From positions 372,001 to 436,000 of the forward strand of contig NZ_VFYP01000002.1 in NCBI RefSeq assembly GCF_006443685.1: 64,000 nucleotides of DNA. Direction: 5' to 3'. Both the position numbers and the translations under genes were made by a program. Numbering within the stretch: the stretch's first letter is position 1; every line of letters starts with the position of its first letter. The notes under the pieces are model-generated. The model was not told where the DNA came from and did no database searches. It was given only the letters and a program-made list of their open reading frames with translations. Shown in pieces: positions 37,687-46,486 of the stretch. This DNA is from Rhizobium glycinendophyticum (GTDB lineage: Bacteria; Pseudomonadota; Alphaproteobacteria; Rhizobiales; Rhizobiaceae).

Positions 37687-38208
37687 ATGACCGTTGAGAC
37701 CGAAAGCGCATCTCCGAAGACTGCAGACGACCTGTTCCGACTTCTCGACTCGCTGAACATTCCGCACAAGACGAAAACGCACCCGCCGGTATTCACCGTC
37801 GCCGAGTCGGTATCTTTGCGTGACGAGATCCCCGGAGGCCATACGAAGAACCTCTTCGTGAAGGACAAGAAGGACCAGTTCTTCCTGCTGACGGTTGAGG
37901 AGAATGCCAACGTTGATCTGAAGACCGTGCATACGGTCATCGGCGCTGCGAGCAAGGTGTCGTTCGGCAAACCGGAAAAGCTGATGGAATATCTCGGTGT
38001 GGCGCCGGGCTCAGTCACTGCTTTCGGGGCGATCAATGACACTGACCATAAGGTGACTTTCGTCCTCGACAAGGACCTGATGCAACACGAGATAATCAAC
38101 TGCCATCCGCTCACAAACGAGGCGACGACCTCCATCGGGCGCGATGACCTGCTGCGGTTCATGCAGGCAACGGGTCACTCGCCGCTTGTCTTGAAAGTGA
38201 CGGCCTGA
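37687..38208 (+). CDS. Prolyl-tRNA editing (ProX/YbaK-type) deacylase
   Basis: 173-aa single-domain YbaK/ProRS-INS family protein that hydrolyses mischarged tRNA (for example Ala-tRNA-Pro). It shows PVFTVAES, the conserved catalytic Lys in GGHTKNLFVKDKK (about residue 55) and FGAINDTDHKVTFVLDKDL with HPLTNEATTSI near the end. Alphaproteobacterial ProRS often lacks the editing domain, so a free-standing editing factor fits. The next gene, a CnoX-like thioredoxin, lies 66 bases downstream. Confidence 0.92.
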   Translation: MTVETESASPKTADDLFRLLDSLNIPHKTKTHPPVFTVAESVSLRDEIPGGHTKNLFVKDKKDQFFLLTVEENANVDLKTVHTVIGAASKVSFGKPEKLMEYLGVAPGSVTAFGAINDTDHKVTFVLDKDLMQHEIINCHPLTNEATTSIGRDDLLRFMQATGHSPLVLKVTA

Positions 38209-38274
38209 CATACGATCTTAGCGGCAAATGCCAGCCTGTATAAAATGCTGGCGCGACATGCGGAGATGCGCGAG

Positions 38275-39249
38275 ATGAGCGACTACGGGAACCCTTACGG
38301 CGGCTACGGCAATCAAACCATGACGGCGAATGCACAATTCGGGGCCTCCCCCGCGCCGGCGGCCACTGAGGCGGATCTCGTCAAGGATACGACCACGGCC
38401 ACCTTCGGAAAGGATGTGCTGGAAGAATCGCGTCGGCAGCCGGTTCTCGTCGATTTCTGGGCGCCCTGGTGCGGTCCTTGCCGTCAGCTGACGCCGATCA
38501 TCGAGAAGGCCGTGAAAGAGGCAGGCGGCCGCGTCAAGCTCGTGAAGATGAACATTGATGACCATCCCGCCATTGCGGGTCAGCTGGGCATCCAGTCAAT
38601 CCCCGCTGTCGTCGCCTTCGTCGACGGCCGCCCGGCGGATGGTTTCATGGGCGCCCTGCCCGAAAGCCAGGTCAAGGCTTTCATCGACAAGATCGGCGGC
38701 CCGGCAGGTGCAGACCAGGCAGCAGAGATCGCCGCCGTCCTCGAAGAGGCCGCCGGTCTTGTCGTCGCCGGCGATATCGATGGTGCAGCCCAACTCTTTG
38801 CTGCGGTCCTGCAGGCTGATCCTGATAATGTTCGCGCACTTGCCGGCATGGCCGAATGCATGATTGAAGCCAATCAGCATGTGCGCGCGCGTGAACTTAT
38901 CAGCCAGCTGCCGGACGAATTGTCTAAGGCGCCCGAAGTGCAGGCGCAGCTGAAGCGACTGGACCAGATCGAGGAGGCACGCAAGCTCGGCGACCCGGTG
39001 GCGCTAGAACACACGCTGTCCCTCAGCCCCGACGATCACGAAGCGCGCATGAAGCTCGCAAAGATCCGCAACGTCGAGGGCCGGCGGGAAGAAGCTGCCG
39101 AGCACCTGCTTCTGATCATGAAGCGAGACCGGACCTTCGAAGATGACGGTGCGCGCAAGCAGCTGTTGCAGTTCTTCGAGGTCTGGGGACCAAAGGATCC
39201 GGCAACCATCATGGCGCGCCGCAAGCTTTCTTCCATTCTCTTTTCGTGA
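38275..39249 (+). CDS. CnoX-like thioredoxin-TPR chaperedoxin
   Basis: 324 aa. A Gly/Tyr-rich N-terminal tail (about 1-40) precedes a thioredoxin domain with an intact WCGPC site (about residues 64-68), then a TPR-like helical region (about 160-320, e.g. ALAGMAECMIEANQHVRARE). The layout matches CnoX/YbbN, a holdase that protects proteins under oxidative stress and hands them to chaperones; the CGPC motif, as in Caulobacter CnoX, suggests retained disulfide-reductase activity. Start ATG 38275 has GGAG nine bases upstream; ATG 38266 is possible. Confidence 0.92.
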   Translation: MSDYGNPYGGYGNQTMTANAQFGASPAPAATEADLVKDTTTATFGKDVLEESRRQPVLVDFWAPWCGPCRQLTPIIEKAVKEAGGRVKLVKMNIDDHPAIAGQLGIQSIPAVVAFVDGRPADGFMGALPESQVKAFIDKIGGPAGADQAAEIAAVLEEAAGLVVAGDIDGAAQLFAAVLQADPDNVRALAGMAECMIEANQHVRARELISQLPDELSKAPEVQAQLKRLDQIEEARKLGDPVALEHTLSLSPDDHEARMKLAKIRNVEGRREEAAEHLLLIMKRDRTFEDDGARKQLLQFFEVWGPKDPATIMARRKLSSILFS

Positions 39250-39334
39250 AGGGCTGCGGGCTTGAGTTTTGCCCGGCGCGACCCAGATAGAAGCGAATGA
39301 GAATGCGGAGATTTTCCGAACAGGATGGGCTTCA

Positions 39335-40012
39335 ATGCAAGTGGGAAATGCCAGATATCTGACGGCGGAAGATCTTCCTGAGACGGTACCGGTTTTTCCG
39401 ATTTCGGGTGCCCTGCTTCTGCCGGGCGGACAATTGCCACTCAACATCTTCGAGCCTCGTTATCTGGCCATGCTGGATGCCGCCATGGCCGGAAACCGAC
39501 TGATCGGCATGATCCAGCCCGCACTCACCGAGGTACAGGCGGATATCCTGCCGGAGCGCCCGGCTCTGGCCCCGGTCGGCTGCATCGGACGGATCACATC
39601 CTTCACCGAGACCGGTGACGGACGTTACATTGTCTCGCTCGCCGGCATCTGCCGCTTCCGTTTGCTGGAAGAAGTCGCCGGCACAAAACCATACCGCACC
39701 TTCACGATTGCGCCGTTCGTGGCTGACCTGACCACCGGGGAGGATGAAGCACAGGTGGACCGTTCGGGCCTGTTGTCGGCTTTCAGGGCTTATCTGGAAG
39801 CCAACAAGCTGGAGGCTGACTGGGAAAGCGTGGAGCGGGCATCCAACATCACGCTGGTCAATTCCCTGTCGATGATGTCGCCTTTCGGCCCTGCGGAAAA
39901 ACAGGCACTGCTTGAGGCTCCGGATCTGCGGACGCGTGCCGAAACCTTGATCGCCATCACCGAGATCGTCCTCGCCCGAAATTTCGGCGACGGCGATACC
40001 ATGCTTCAATAG
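39335..40012 (+). CDS. Lon N-terminal-domain (LON substrate-binding) protein
   Basis: 225 aa consisting only of the Lon N-domain: [29 protein letters not shown] at the start (key part: FPxxxxLLPGGxLPLxIFEPRY), then PVGCIGRIT and the helical [22 protein letters not shown] segment. There is no ATPase or protease domain, so it is not Lon itself. Its function is unknown; it may bind substrates. The start ATG 39335 is preferred over 39269, which lacks a ribosome site. Followed after 7 bases by the Trm112-like gene, so the two are coupled. Confidence 0.9.
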   Translation: MQVGNARYLTAEDLPETVPVFPISGALLLPGGQLPLNIFEPRYLAMLDAAMAGNRLIGMIQPALTEVQADILPERPALAPVGCIGRITSFTETGDGRYIVSLAGICRFRLLEEVAGTKPYRTFTIAPFVADLTTGEDEAQVDRSGLLSAFRAYLEANKLEADWESVERASNITLVNSLSMMSPFGPAEKQALLEAPDLRTRAETLIAITEIVLARNFGDGDTMLQ

Positions 40013-40019
40013 GCTCTCA

Positions 40020-40214
40020 ATGGACGACAAGACGACTGGTGCCGATCCGAAGATGCTCGAGTTACTCGTCTGTCCGCTGACACATGGGCTGCTGAAGTTC
40101 GATCGGGAAAAGAACGAACTCGTCTCTGAGAAAGCGCACCTCGCCTACCCGATTCGCGACGGCGTTCCGATCATGCTGGTCTCCGAGGCCCGCAAGTTGG
40201 AGATGCCGATCTGA
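40020..40214 (+). CDS. Trm112-family (UPF0434) small protein
   Basis: 64 aa. Contains the family core [17 protein letters not shown] and [17 protein letters not shown]. Unlike many zinc-binding Trm112 proteins, only one Cys is present (LVCPLT). Eukaryotic Trm112 activates methyltransferases; the bacterial role is unclear. Directly downstream of the Lon-N-domain gene in most likely one transcript. Confidence 0.9.
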   Translation: MDDKTTGADPKMLELLVCPLTHGLLKFDREKNELVSEKAHLAYPIRDGVPIMLVSEARKLEMPI

Positions 40215-40237
40215 ACCGGGTGGAATCCAGGCGGCTG

Positions 40238-41452
40238 TCAGATCTGCTGGCCACCGAGCAGGCGGGGCCTATTATGCGCGGCTGATCCGGCAGCTTCACG
40301 AATGAAGTAGTTCTTCAGAGCAGGAATCCCCTCGACAATCCCAAGTCCGAAGTCGCGTAAAACGCGGATCGGCGTGACATCATTTGAAAACAGACGGTTG
40401 AGAACATCCGTTGTGACGCCCATTCGGAAGGTGTCGAACCGCCGCCAGATCTGATAGCGATCCAGAACATTGACCGAGCCGATGTCGAGACCCAGCCGAT
40501 CGGCTTCGACCACCGTCTCGGCGAGCGCTGCCACATCCTTGAAGCCCAGATTGAGACCCTGCCCCGAGATGGGGTGGATGCCATGAGCAGCATCGCCGGC
40601 CAGCGCCAGTCGCGGCGCGATGAAAGCCCGAGCGAGAGTAAGCCCAAGGGGGAAGGCGCGACGGTCGGCAGTGACCTTGATGGTTCCGAGTTTGTGCCCG
40701 AAACGCCGCTCCAGTTCCGCCTCGAAAAGGAGATCATCCGAAGCGACGAGCCGGTCGGCATCTTCCGTCCGCTCCGTCCAGACGAGCGAGGAGCGATTGC
40801 CCTTGAGAGGAAGGATGGCAAAGGGGCCAGCCGGGAGAAAGTGCTCCTCGGCAACACCATCATGCGGTCTCTCGTGTTCGACAGTGGTGACGATACCAGA
40901 CTGCCCATATTGCCAGGTCACCGTCTTGATCCCCGCAAAGTCGCGCAGCTTAGAGCGAACGCCATCGCAAGCGACGACCAGCCGGGTATTTAGCTTGCTT
41001 CCATCGGACAAGGTCAACTCAGCCGACGGGCCGGTGTCACGAAAATCAGTCGCTCTGAGGCCATGGCGGATGTTGATTCCACGCTCGGCGCAAGCGTCAC
41101 GCAGCGCGGCAACCATGCTGACATTGGGAATCATGTGGGCGAAGGGGTGCCCATCCTCGACCGCGCCGTCGAAGGTGAGGAAAACCGGCCGCACAGGATC
41201 GGATGTTTTGGAATCCGTCACAATCATCCGGTTGATCGGCTGCGCATCCGGCTCGATGCGATCCCACAGGCCGAAAACGTCGAGCATCTTCGTGGCTGCC
41301 GAGATGATGGCGGAAGCCCGCGGGTCCTTCTTCCAGGCACCCTCGGGCGCGGCCTCGATCACTTCCACGCCAAGATGGGGCGCGGCTTGTTTAATCGAAA
41401 CTGCAACGGAAAGACCAACATAGCCACCGCCGACGACAACCACATCCAGCAT
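40238..41452 (-). CDS. UbiH/UbiF-family FAD-dependent hydroxylase
   Basis: 404-aa class A flavoprotein monooxygenase of ubiquinone ring hydroxylation. VVGGGYVGLSVA at residues 4-15 is the FAD Rossmann motif, CDGVRSKLRDFAGI the DG motif, and GDAAHGIHPISGQGLNLGFKD the conserved GD/UbiH signature (only its core is diagnostic: GDAAHxxHPxxGQGLN). It is 404 aa from ATG 41452, which has AAAGGA upstream; the open frame continues upstream to 41782 without similarity. It lies apart from other ubi genes and converges on the Trm112 gene. Confidence 0.9.
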   Translation of the reverse strand: MLDVVVVGGGYVGLSVAVSIKQAAPHLGVEVIEAAPEGAWKKDPRASAIISAATKMLDVFGLWDRIEPDAQPINRMIVTDSKTSDPVRPVFLTFDGAVEDGHPFAHMIPNVSMVAALRDACAERGINIRHGLRATDFRDTGPSAELTLSDGSKLNTRLVVACDGVRSKLRDFAGIKTVTWQYGQSGIVTTVEHERPHDGVAEEHFLPAGPFAILPLKGNRSSLVWTERTEDADRLVASDDLLFEAELERRFGHKLGTIKVTADRRAFPLGLTLARAFIAPRLALAGDAAHGIHPISGQGLNLGFKDVAALAETVVEADRLGLDIGSVNVLDRYQIWRRFDTFRMGVTTDVLNRLFSNDVTPIRVLRDFGLGIVEGIPALKNYFIREAAGSAAHNRPRLLGGQQI

Positions 41453-41652
41453 GGCAAATCCTTTGCTCTCATAGACATCGAGCCCCTTATATAGATCACG
41501 CCTGCACGGGTGCCTATAAGGGAAGATATGCATTATGTCGCACCGGAGCACCGGCTTTGCGAACCAGCTAAAAACACTCGTGTGCAAGCGCAGGAAACCT
41601 GCGGCCATCAGGCCACAGGCAGGAGCATGCGGCTGCTTCGACGGAGCACGCC

Positions 41653-41859
41653 TTACTGTTCGCCGAGCTTCATGTCCGGATGGTAGTCCTTGCCGTGAAC
41701 GGTCTTGACCACCGCCTGCCCGCAAAACGTCTTGTTCTCGGCGGCGTTGAACGTCAGGCTCGGGGAGCCATGCAGTTCCCAACCCTTATTCAAAGCGTCG
41801 GTCACCCGATGGCAGAACGACGAATCGTCCGGGCCGGTGATAAAACGATAGACTCTCAT
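41653..41859 (-). CDS. DUF1737 small protein
   Basis: 68 aa, MRVYRFITGPDDSSFCHRV at the start and NKGWELHGSPSLTFN in the middle, the pattern of the DUF1737 family. Function unknown. Its ATG overlaps the TGA of the preceding CitE-like gene by four bases, so it is translated from the same transcript. Ends about 200 bases from the UbiH start. Confidence 0.88.
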   Translation of the reverse strand: MRVYRFITGPDDSSFCHRVTDALNKGWELHGSPSLTFNAAENKTFCGQAVVKTVHGKDYHPDMKLGEQ

Positions 41860-42779
41860 TTCTGACTTTCCTTTCTTGCCTCGATCAATGCCACCATGCC
41901 TAAAAGCCGTTCGGCCTCCTCGGCATGCAGCCGCTCGATCATCCGGCCGTTGACATTGATGACATTCAATCCAGCATGCCGTGGATCGGCAAATTGCGCC
42001 ACCACGTGCTGCGCCTCTGCGACCGCGTTCGGCTCAGGTCCAAATCGATCATTGGCGGGTCCGATCTGCGAGGGGTGGATCAGCATCTTCCCATCGAAGC
42101 CCATCGATCGGGCTTGAGCACACTCTGCAGCGAAAGCGTCCATGTCACGAAAGTCATTTGACACGCTGTCGATCACATCGAGCCCATAGGCCCGGGCCGC
42201 AAGGACTACCTGCATCAGATAGGGCACTAGATATCTGCGGCCCGGTTCGGCCGGAATGCCCGTCGCCTTGCGCAAATCATTCAACCCCAGCACGAAGGTA
42301 TCGAGCCGGCCGTTCGCCGTGCGTCCCGACGACGCAATCGTCGTAGCATTCAGCACGCCACGCGGTGTCTCGATCATCGCCCATATTCTGAGACTTTCCG
42401 TCGCATCTGCTTCCGCCAGCCAATCCGCCACGCTCTGAATCGATGCCGGCTCCTCCACCTTGGGGAGAAGGACGGCATCTGGTATCAGCGCACGGATCAA
42501 CTGCAGGTCGTCGGCCAGATGGACGCTATCCACGGCATTGATCCGAATGATCCGCTCGCGCCAGTCCAGATCAGCTTGCTCCAAGAAATTCTTGAGGTTT
42601 TCCCGTGCTTCGGACTTCTTCTCCGGCGCAACCGAGTCCTCAAGATCGAAGATCACCGCATCGCAATCCAAATCGCAAATCTTCGCCAGAGCCCGCTCGT
42701 TGACGGCTGGCACCGTCAAAACCGAACGGCGCAGACGAAGGGGGTGACGATCTCGGAACTCTGTTTGGACACGGTACAT
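41856..42779 (-). CDS. HpcH/CitE-family lyase (malyl-CoA/citramalyl-CoA lyase-like)
   Basis: 307 aa, TIM-barrel aldolase-type lyase of the CitE group. Conserved acidic metal and CoA-site motifs: DAVIFDLEDSVAP near residue 45, LLPKVEEP near 110, IWAMIETPRG (Glu) near 140, VLGLNDL (Asp) and GKMLIHPSQI near the C-terminus. Such enzymes cleave malyl-CoA, citramalyl-CoA or similar esters; no citrate lyase partners are present, so a stand-alone CoA-ester lyase is likely. Start ATG 42779 (MYRVQTEF) is preferred over 42863. Confidence 0.88.
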   Translation of the reverse strand: MYRVQTEFRDRHPLRLRRSVLTVPAVNERALAKICDLDCDAVIFDLEDSVAPEKKSEARENLKNFLEQADLDWRERIIRINAVDSVHLADDLQLIRALIPDAVLLPKVEEPASIQSVADWLAEADATESLRIWAMIETPRGVLNATTIASSGRTANGRLDTFVLGLNDLRKATGIPAEPGRRYLVPYLMQVVLAARAYGLDVIDSVSNDFRDMDAFAAECAQARSMGFDGKMLIHPSQIGPANDRFGPEPNAVAEAQHVVAQFADPRHAGLNVINVNGRMIERLHAEEAERLLGMVALIEARKESQK

Positions 42780-42890
42780 GCATGGGTTTTGGCAATCTTT
42801 CCCAGTCCGCGCAAGATGACAATTCGGTGAAAGGCCCTTGCATTGCAGCGGAATAAGGACCACCTTGGCGACTGAGAAAGGACACAGATC

Positions 42891-43121
42891 ATGCAGAATT
42901 TTCGTTCCGCCGTCATCGCCCTCGCCGGTCTCGCTTTCGTTGGTCTCGCGGCCGCCTTCGCTGTGTCACTCACCATCGTCATCGGCGCGCTGCTTACCGT
43001 GTCCCTCGGCGCCCGAATGTTGATGGGTCGCACCAAGCGGGCTCCTGTGTACGCCAAGGCAAAACGACGCGAAGACTTGCGCGTCTGGAATGACGGTAAG
43101 GGCACGATCATCGATTTGTGA
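42891..43121 (+). CDS. Small membrane protein of unknown function
   Basis: 76 aa. One long or two short hydrophobic helices (about residues 7-45) followed by a basic tail with RTKRAPVYAKAKRRED and ending GTIIDL. AAAGGA precedes the ATG. I do not recognise a family. It lies alone between the CitE-like gene (divergent) and leuD. Confidence 0.7.
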   Translation: MQNFRSAVIALAGLAFVGLAAAFAVSLTIVIGALLTVSLGARMLMGRTKRAPVYAKAKRREDLRVWNDGKGTIIDL

Positions 43122-43300
43122 TGTCCTCGCTGGTTTGCCTCCGATCCTCCTGATTGGCGGCCCCACTTGGCAACCGGCGCGATATCGATTCGACCGGCCG
43201 CCCTACGTCGGCTGGCGTTCAAGATTCTCCTTCAATTCTTCGGTGTTTTGTTCTATGGGCGAGACATGAGAAGCATTCCAGCCAGATCGAAGGCAGATTG

Positions 43301-43906
43301 ATGGACAAGTTTGTAAAGCTCACTGGTGTCGCTGCACCGCTACCTGTCGTGAACATCGACACGGACATGATCATCCCGAAGGATTACCTGAAGACGATCA
43401 AGCGCACTGGTCTCGGTACCGGCCTCTTCGCCGAAGCGCGCTATAAGGAAGACGGCTCGGAGAACCCGGATTTCGTGCTGAACAAGCCGGCCTACCGCAA
43501 CGCCCAGATCCTTGTTGCCGGCGATAATTTCGGTTGCGGCTCTTCGCGCGAACATGCGCCCTGGGCGCTGCTCGATTTCGGCATCCGCTGCGTCATCTCG
43601 ACCTCCTTCGCCGACATTTTCTACAACAACTGTTTCAAGAACGGCATTCTGCCAATCGTCGTCAGCCCGGAAAACCTGGAGAAGCTGATGGATGATGCGA
43701 GCCGCGGCTCGAACGCAGTCCTGACAGTCGACCTGGAAGCCCAGGAAATCACCGGTCCGGATGGTGGCAAGATCTCATTCGAACTCGATGCCTTCAAGCG
43801 CCATTGCATGTTGAACGGCCTCGACGACATTGGCTTGACCCTGGAAAAGGCGAGCAGCATCGCGAATTTCGAAAAGTCGAATGCAGCCCAGCGCCCCTGG
43901 GCTTAA
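43301..43906 (+). CDS. leuD: 3-isopropylmalate dehydratase small subunit
   Basis: 201 aa, swivelling-domain partner of LeuC. It opens [26 protein letters not shown], carries the substrate-specificity motif [16 protein letters not shown] near residue 70 and [16 protein letters not shown] near 105. The longer frame starting at 43154 is non-coding leader. It is followed by a bidirectional terminator and leuB is 1.2 kb further on. Confidence 0.97.
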   Translation: MDKFVKLTGVAAPLPVVNIDTDMIIPKDYLKTIKRTGLGTGLFAEARYKEDGSENPDFVLNKPAYRNAQILVAGDNFGCGSSREHAPWALLDFGIRCVISTSFADIFYNNCFKNGILPIVVSPENLEKLMDDASRGSNAVLTVDLEAQEITGPDGGKISFELDAFKRHCMLNGLDDIGLTLEKASSIANFEKSNAAQRPWA

Positions 43907-43926
43907 GTCGATCGAAACCGTTTCGC

Positions 43927-43952
43927 AAAAAGCCGGGCATCCCGGCTTTTTT
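43927..43952. terminator. Bidirectional terminator of leuD and the dehydratase gene
   Basis: AAAAAGCCGGG (43927-43937), loop CAT, CCCGGCTTTTTT (43941-43952). T tracts flank it on both strands, and it lies between the convergent stops at 43906 and 43958. Confidence 0.9.
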
Positions 43953-43957
43953 AATGC

Positions 43958-44890
43958 TCAGAGGAAACGTGCGCGCCAGCTGTCGAGCATCGCAAGCGAA
44001 ACGCCTATTCCACCGCAGACTTCGATCAACGGGGCCTTGAAGCGCGACAGCAAGCCCGCATGAACATCGGCTACGGCAAGCGCTGCGCCACAGGCCGGCT
44101 CCACCAGGATCCGGTGGGCATCGGCAAACTTCAGGCAGGCCGCGACCGCATCTGCATCCGAAACAGTCACGCTTTCAATCGAATGTTGACTGACAAGGTC
44201 GAAGACATGCTGCGCGACTTGGCGCGCGCCAAGTGAGGTTGCAATCGAGGTGATTGCGGGCAGCATGACGCGCTGCTGTACGGTGATGGAGGCATTCAAA
44301 GATGCCGCGCCCTCAGTCTCTACCGCAATAACAGGAATGTCCGAGAGGCCGTTGCGGCGCAATCCTTCCACGATACCGGCCAGCAGCCCGCCGCCACCGA
44401 CGCTGGTCACCACGCAATCGAAGACCGCGCCGGCCCTGACGACTTCGTCGATCAGCGTGGCGTGGCCGTCCCACAGAACCGGATGGTCGTAGGGGTGCAC
44501 GTACGCCGCTTTGCGCTCGGCAGCGAGTGAAATGGCGTGCGCGTTCGCCTCATCGAAGACAGAACCGTGGACCAGAACATGGGCGCCAGTCGCCAAAATT
44601 CGCTCTCTCACCTCGACCGATGTCGTCTCGGGCACGACGATGGTCACCGGCACCCCGAGCGAGCGGCCGGCGACGGCGGCTGCGATACCCGCATTTCCGC
44701 CGGACGCACAAAAAATCTCTAGGGCACCCTTCGCAACCTCTTGCTGGCAGAGCAAACCGACACCCCTGAGCTTGAAACTGCCGGAGGGTTGCAGGGCATC
44801 GAGTTTCAGCCAGAGAGGAACCCCGCTTTCGCTGTAGTCGGCAGCGGTACGCAATAGCGGGGTTTCGATATGCAGGGGACGAGAAGCCAT
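43958..44890 (-). CDS. Serine/threonine dehydratase-like PLP enzyme
   Basis: 310 aa, fold-type II PLP enzyme. The PLP lysine is in PSGSFKLRGV (about residue 40), the substrate loop is CASGGNAGIAAA (S-G-G-N-A) near 63, and the phosphate-binding tetraglycine is SVGGGGLLAG near 165. There is no ACT regulatory domain, so it resembles catabolic L-serine/L-threonine deaminase rather than biosynthetic IlvA. It converges on leuD. Confidence 0.9.
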   Translation of the reverse strand: MASRPLHIETPLLRTAADYSESGVPLWLKLDALQPSGSFKLRGVGLLCQQEVAKGALEIFCASGGNAGIAAAVAGRSLGVPVTIVVPETTSVEVRERILATGAHVLVHGSVFDEANAHAISLAAERKAAYVHPYDHPVLWDGHATLIDEVVRAGAVFDCVVTSVGGGGLLAGIVEGLRRNGLSDIPVIAVETEGAASLNASITVQQRVMLPAITSIATSLGARQVAQHVFDLVSQHSIESVTVSDADAVAACLKFADAHRILVEPACGAALAVADVHAGLLSRFKAPLIEVCGGIGVSLAMLDSWRARFL

Positions 44891-45064
44891 GGAGCCAAGA
44901 TCCGATTCTGATTGGGCTTCTAATGAACCGCTGCTTTAGCATGGTCAACTGCCTCCACCGGCGCCAAGGGATCCGCAAACCGTACCGTTTCCGGCCTATC
45001 TCGCTTGAAAAGCCAGGGACCCGCGCGTAAGAAACCGCGACTTCTTTTTCGAGTGGAGGTATCC

Positions 45065-46177
45065 ATGACGGCTCGCAATCTTCTTCTCCTGCCCGGCGAC
45101 GGCATCGGCCCCGAGGCCATGGCCGAGGTCCGCAAGATCATCGCCTATATGAACGATGAACAGGGTGCGGGTTTCGTCACCGACGAAGGTCTGGTCGGCG
45201 GCTCGGCTTACGACGCCCACGGCGTGGCGATTTCGGAAGAGGATATGGCCAAGGCGCTTGCCGCAGATGCCGTTCTCTTCGGTGCCGTCGGCGGTCCGAA
45301 GTGGGACGACGTGCCCTATGACGTGCGCCCGGAGGCCGGCCTCTTGCGTCTACGCAAGGATCTTGAACTCTTTGCAAATCTGCGCCCTGCGATCTGCTAT
45401 CCGGCGCTCGCCAATGCCTCTTCGCTGAAGCCCGAACTGGTCGAAGGCCTCGACATCCTGATCGTGCGCGAACTGACCGGCGGCGTCTATTTCGGCGAAC
45501 CCAAGACCATCACCGATCTCGGCAATGGCCAGAAGCGCGCAATCGACACCCAGGTTTATGACACCTACGAGATTGAGCGCATCTCCGCCGTTGCTTTTGA
45601 GCTCGCACGCACCCGCAACAACCGCGTCTGCTCGATGGAAAAGCGCAACGTCATGAAGTCGGGCGTGTTGTGGAACCAGGTGGTGACCGCGACGCACAAG
45701 GAGAAATTCGCCGACGTTCAGCTAGACCACATGCTGGCTGATGCCGGCGGCATGCAACTGGTCCGTGCGCCGAAGCAGTTCGACGTCATTGTGACGGACA
45801 ACCTGTTCGGAGACATGCTGTCGGACGTCGCCGCCATGCTGACGGGCTCGCTCGGCATGCTTCCTTCTGCATCGCTCGGCGCTCCTGACGGCAAGACTGG
45901 CAAGCGCAAGGCGCTCTATGAGCCTGTACATGGTTCGGCTCCCGACATTGCCGGCAAGGGCATCGCCAATCCAATCGCCATGATCGCTTCTTTCGCCATG
46001 TGCCTGCGCTACTCCTTCAACATGGTCACTGAGGCCGATCGTCTGGAAAAGGCGATTGCCAACGTACTGGATAAGGGCATTCGCACGGGCGACATCATGG
46101 CCGAAGGCGCCCGGCAGGTTGGAACTGTCGAGATGGGGGATGCCATCCTCGCAGAGTTTAAGGCGCTTTCCGCCTGA
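45065..46177 (+). CDS. leuB: 3-isopropylmalate dehydrogenase
   Basis: 370 aa, NAD-dependent oxidative decarboxylase of leucine synthesis. [13 protein letters not shown] at the N-terminus, the substrate arginines in [16 protein letters not shown] (about 96-110), [13 protein letters not shown] near 140, and the Asp metal ligands in [16 protein letters not shown] near 245, followed by [15 protein letters not shown]. Start ATG 45065 has GGAGG six bases upstream. Ends with its own terminator. Confidence 0.97.
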   Translation: MTARNLLLLPGDGIGPEAMAEVRKIIAYMNDEQGAGFVTDEGLVGGSAYDAHGVAISEEDMAKALAADAVLFGAVGGPKWDDVPYDVRPEAGLLRLRKDLELFANLRPAICYPALANASSLKPELVEGLDILIVRELTGGVYFGEPKTITDLGNGQKRAIDTQVYDTYEIERISAVAFELARTRNNRVCSMEKRNVMKSGVLWNQVVTATHKEKFADVQLDHMLADAGGMQLVRAPKQFDVIVTDNLFGDMLSDVAAMLTGSLGMLPSASLGAPDGKTGKRKALYEPVHGSAPDIAGKGIANPIAMIASFAMCLRYSFNMVTEADRLEKAIANVLDKGIRTGDIMAEGARQVGTVEMGDAILAEFKALSA

Positions 46178-46204
46178 TCTAACAACAAGACATGATCGAT
46201 TGAG

Positions 46205-46231
46205 CGGCGCGGGGCAACCCGCGCCGTTTTT
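46205..46231 (+). terminator. Rho-independent terminator of leuB
   Basis: CGGCGCGGG (46205-46213) pairs with CCCGCGCCG (46218-46226) around a four-base loop and is followed by TTTTT. It lies 28 bases after the leuB stop. Confidence 0.9.
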
Positions 46232-46486
46232 GCGTTGATCGCCGATCCGAACGGCCGGCACGCGCTCACTTCTCCGTGAGGGAGCCTTTCCCGACACAAA
46301 GCCAGCATGCGGCACCAATCCGCACCCCCCGTCGCTGCGTAAACGTCATCAGAATACAAACCAAGGAATTGCTGCCCACACTTGGCAGCAATCGGTTGGA
46401 ACATGAACGGCCTTGGGCCGTTCAACAGGAAATGCCGGAAAACGGGCTGCCGGCGTGCGGTCCCCCAGACCCAGGGAGATGTTTCG
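46232..46486 (+). other. rpoH2 upstream region
   Basis: About 255 bases between the leuB terminator and the rpoH2 start, together with leuB's tail making a gap of over 300 bases. It contains the EcfG-type promoter at 46398-46422 with an 8-bp hairpin repeat (GAACGGCC-TTG-GGCCGTTC, 46405-46423) lying across its spacer and -10. I see no gene in it. Confidence 0.6.
46398..46422 (+). promoter_or_regulatory. EcfG (general stress) promoter of rpoH2
   Basis: GGAAC (46398-46402), 16 bases, CGTT (46419-46422): an exact match to the alphaproteobacterial EcfG/RpoE2 consensus. It lies 64 bases before the rpoH2 start. rpoH2 is controlled by RpoE2 in Sinorhizobium meliloti, which supports the call. Confidence 0.75.

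Noticed and set aside
41482..41530. CCCTTATA...TATAAGGG inverted repeat upstream of the UbiH-like gene
   Set aside because: Imperfect middle and no matching regulator motif known to me; could be chance in an AT-rich stretch.
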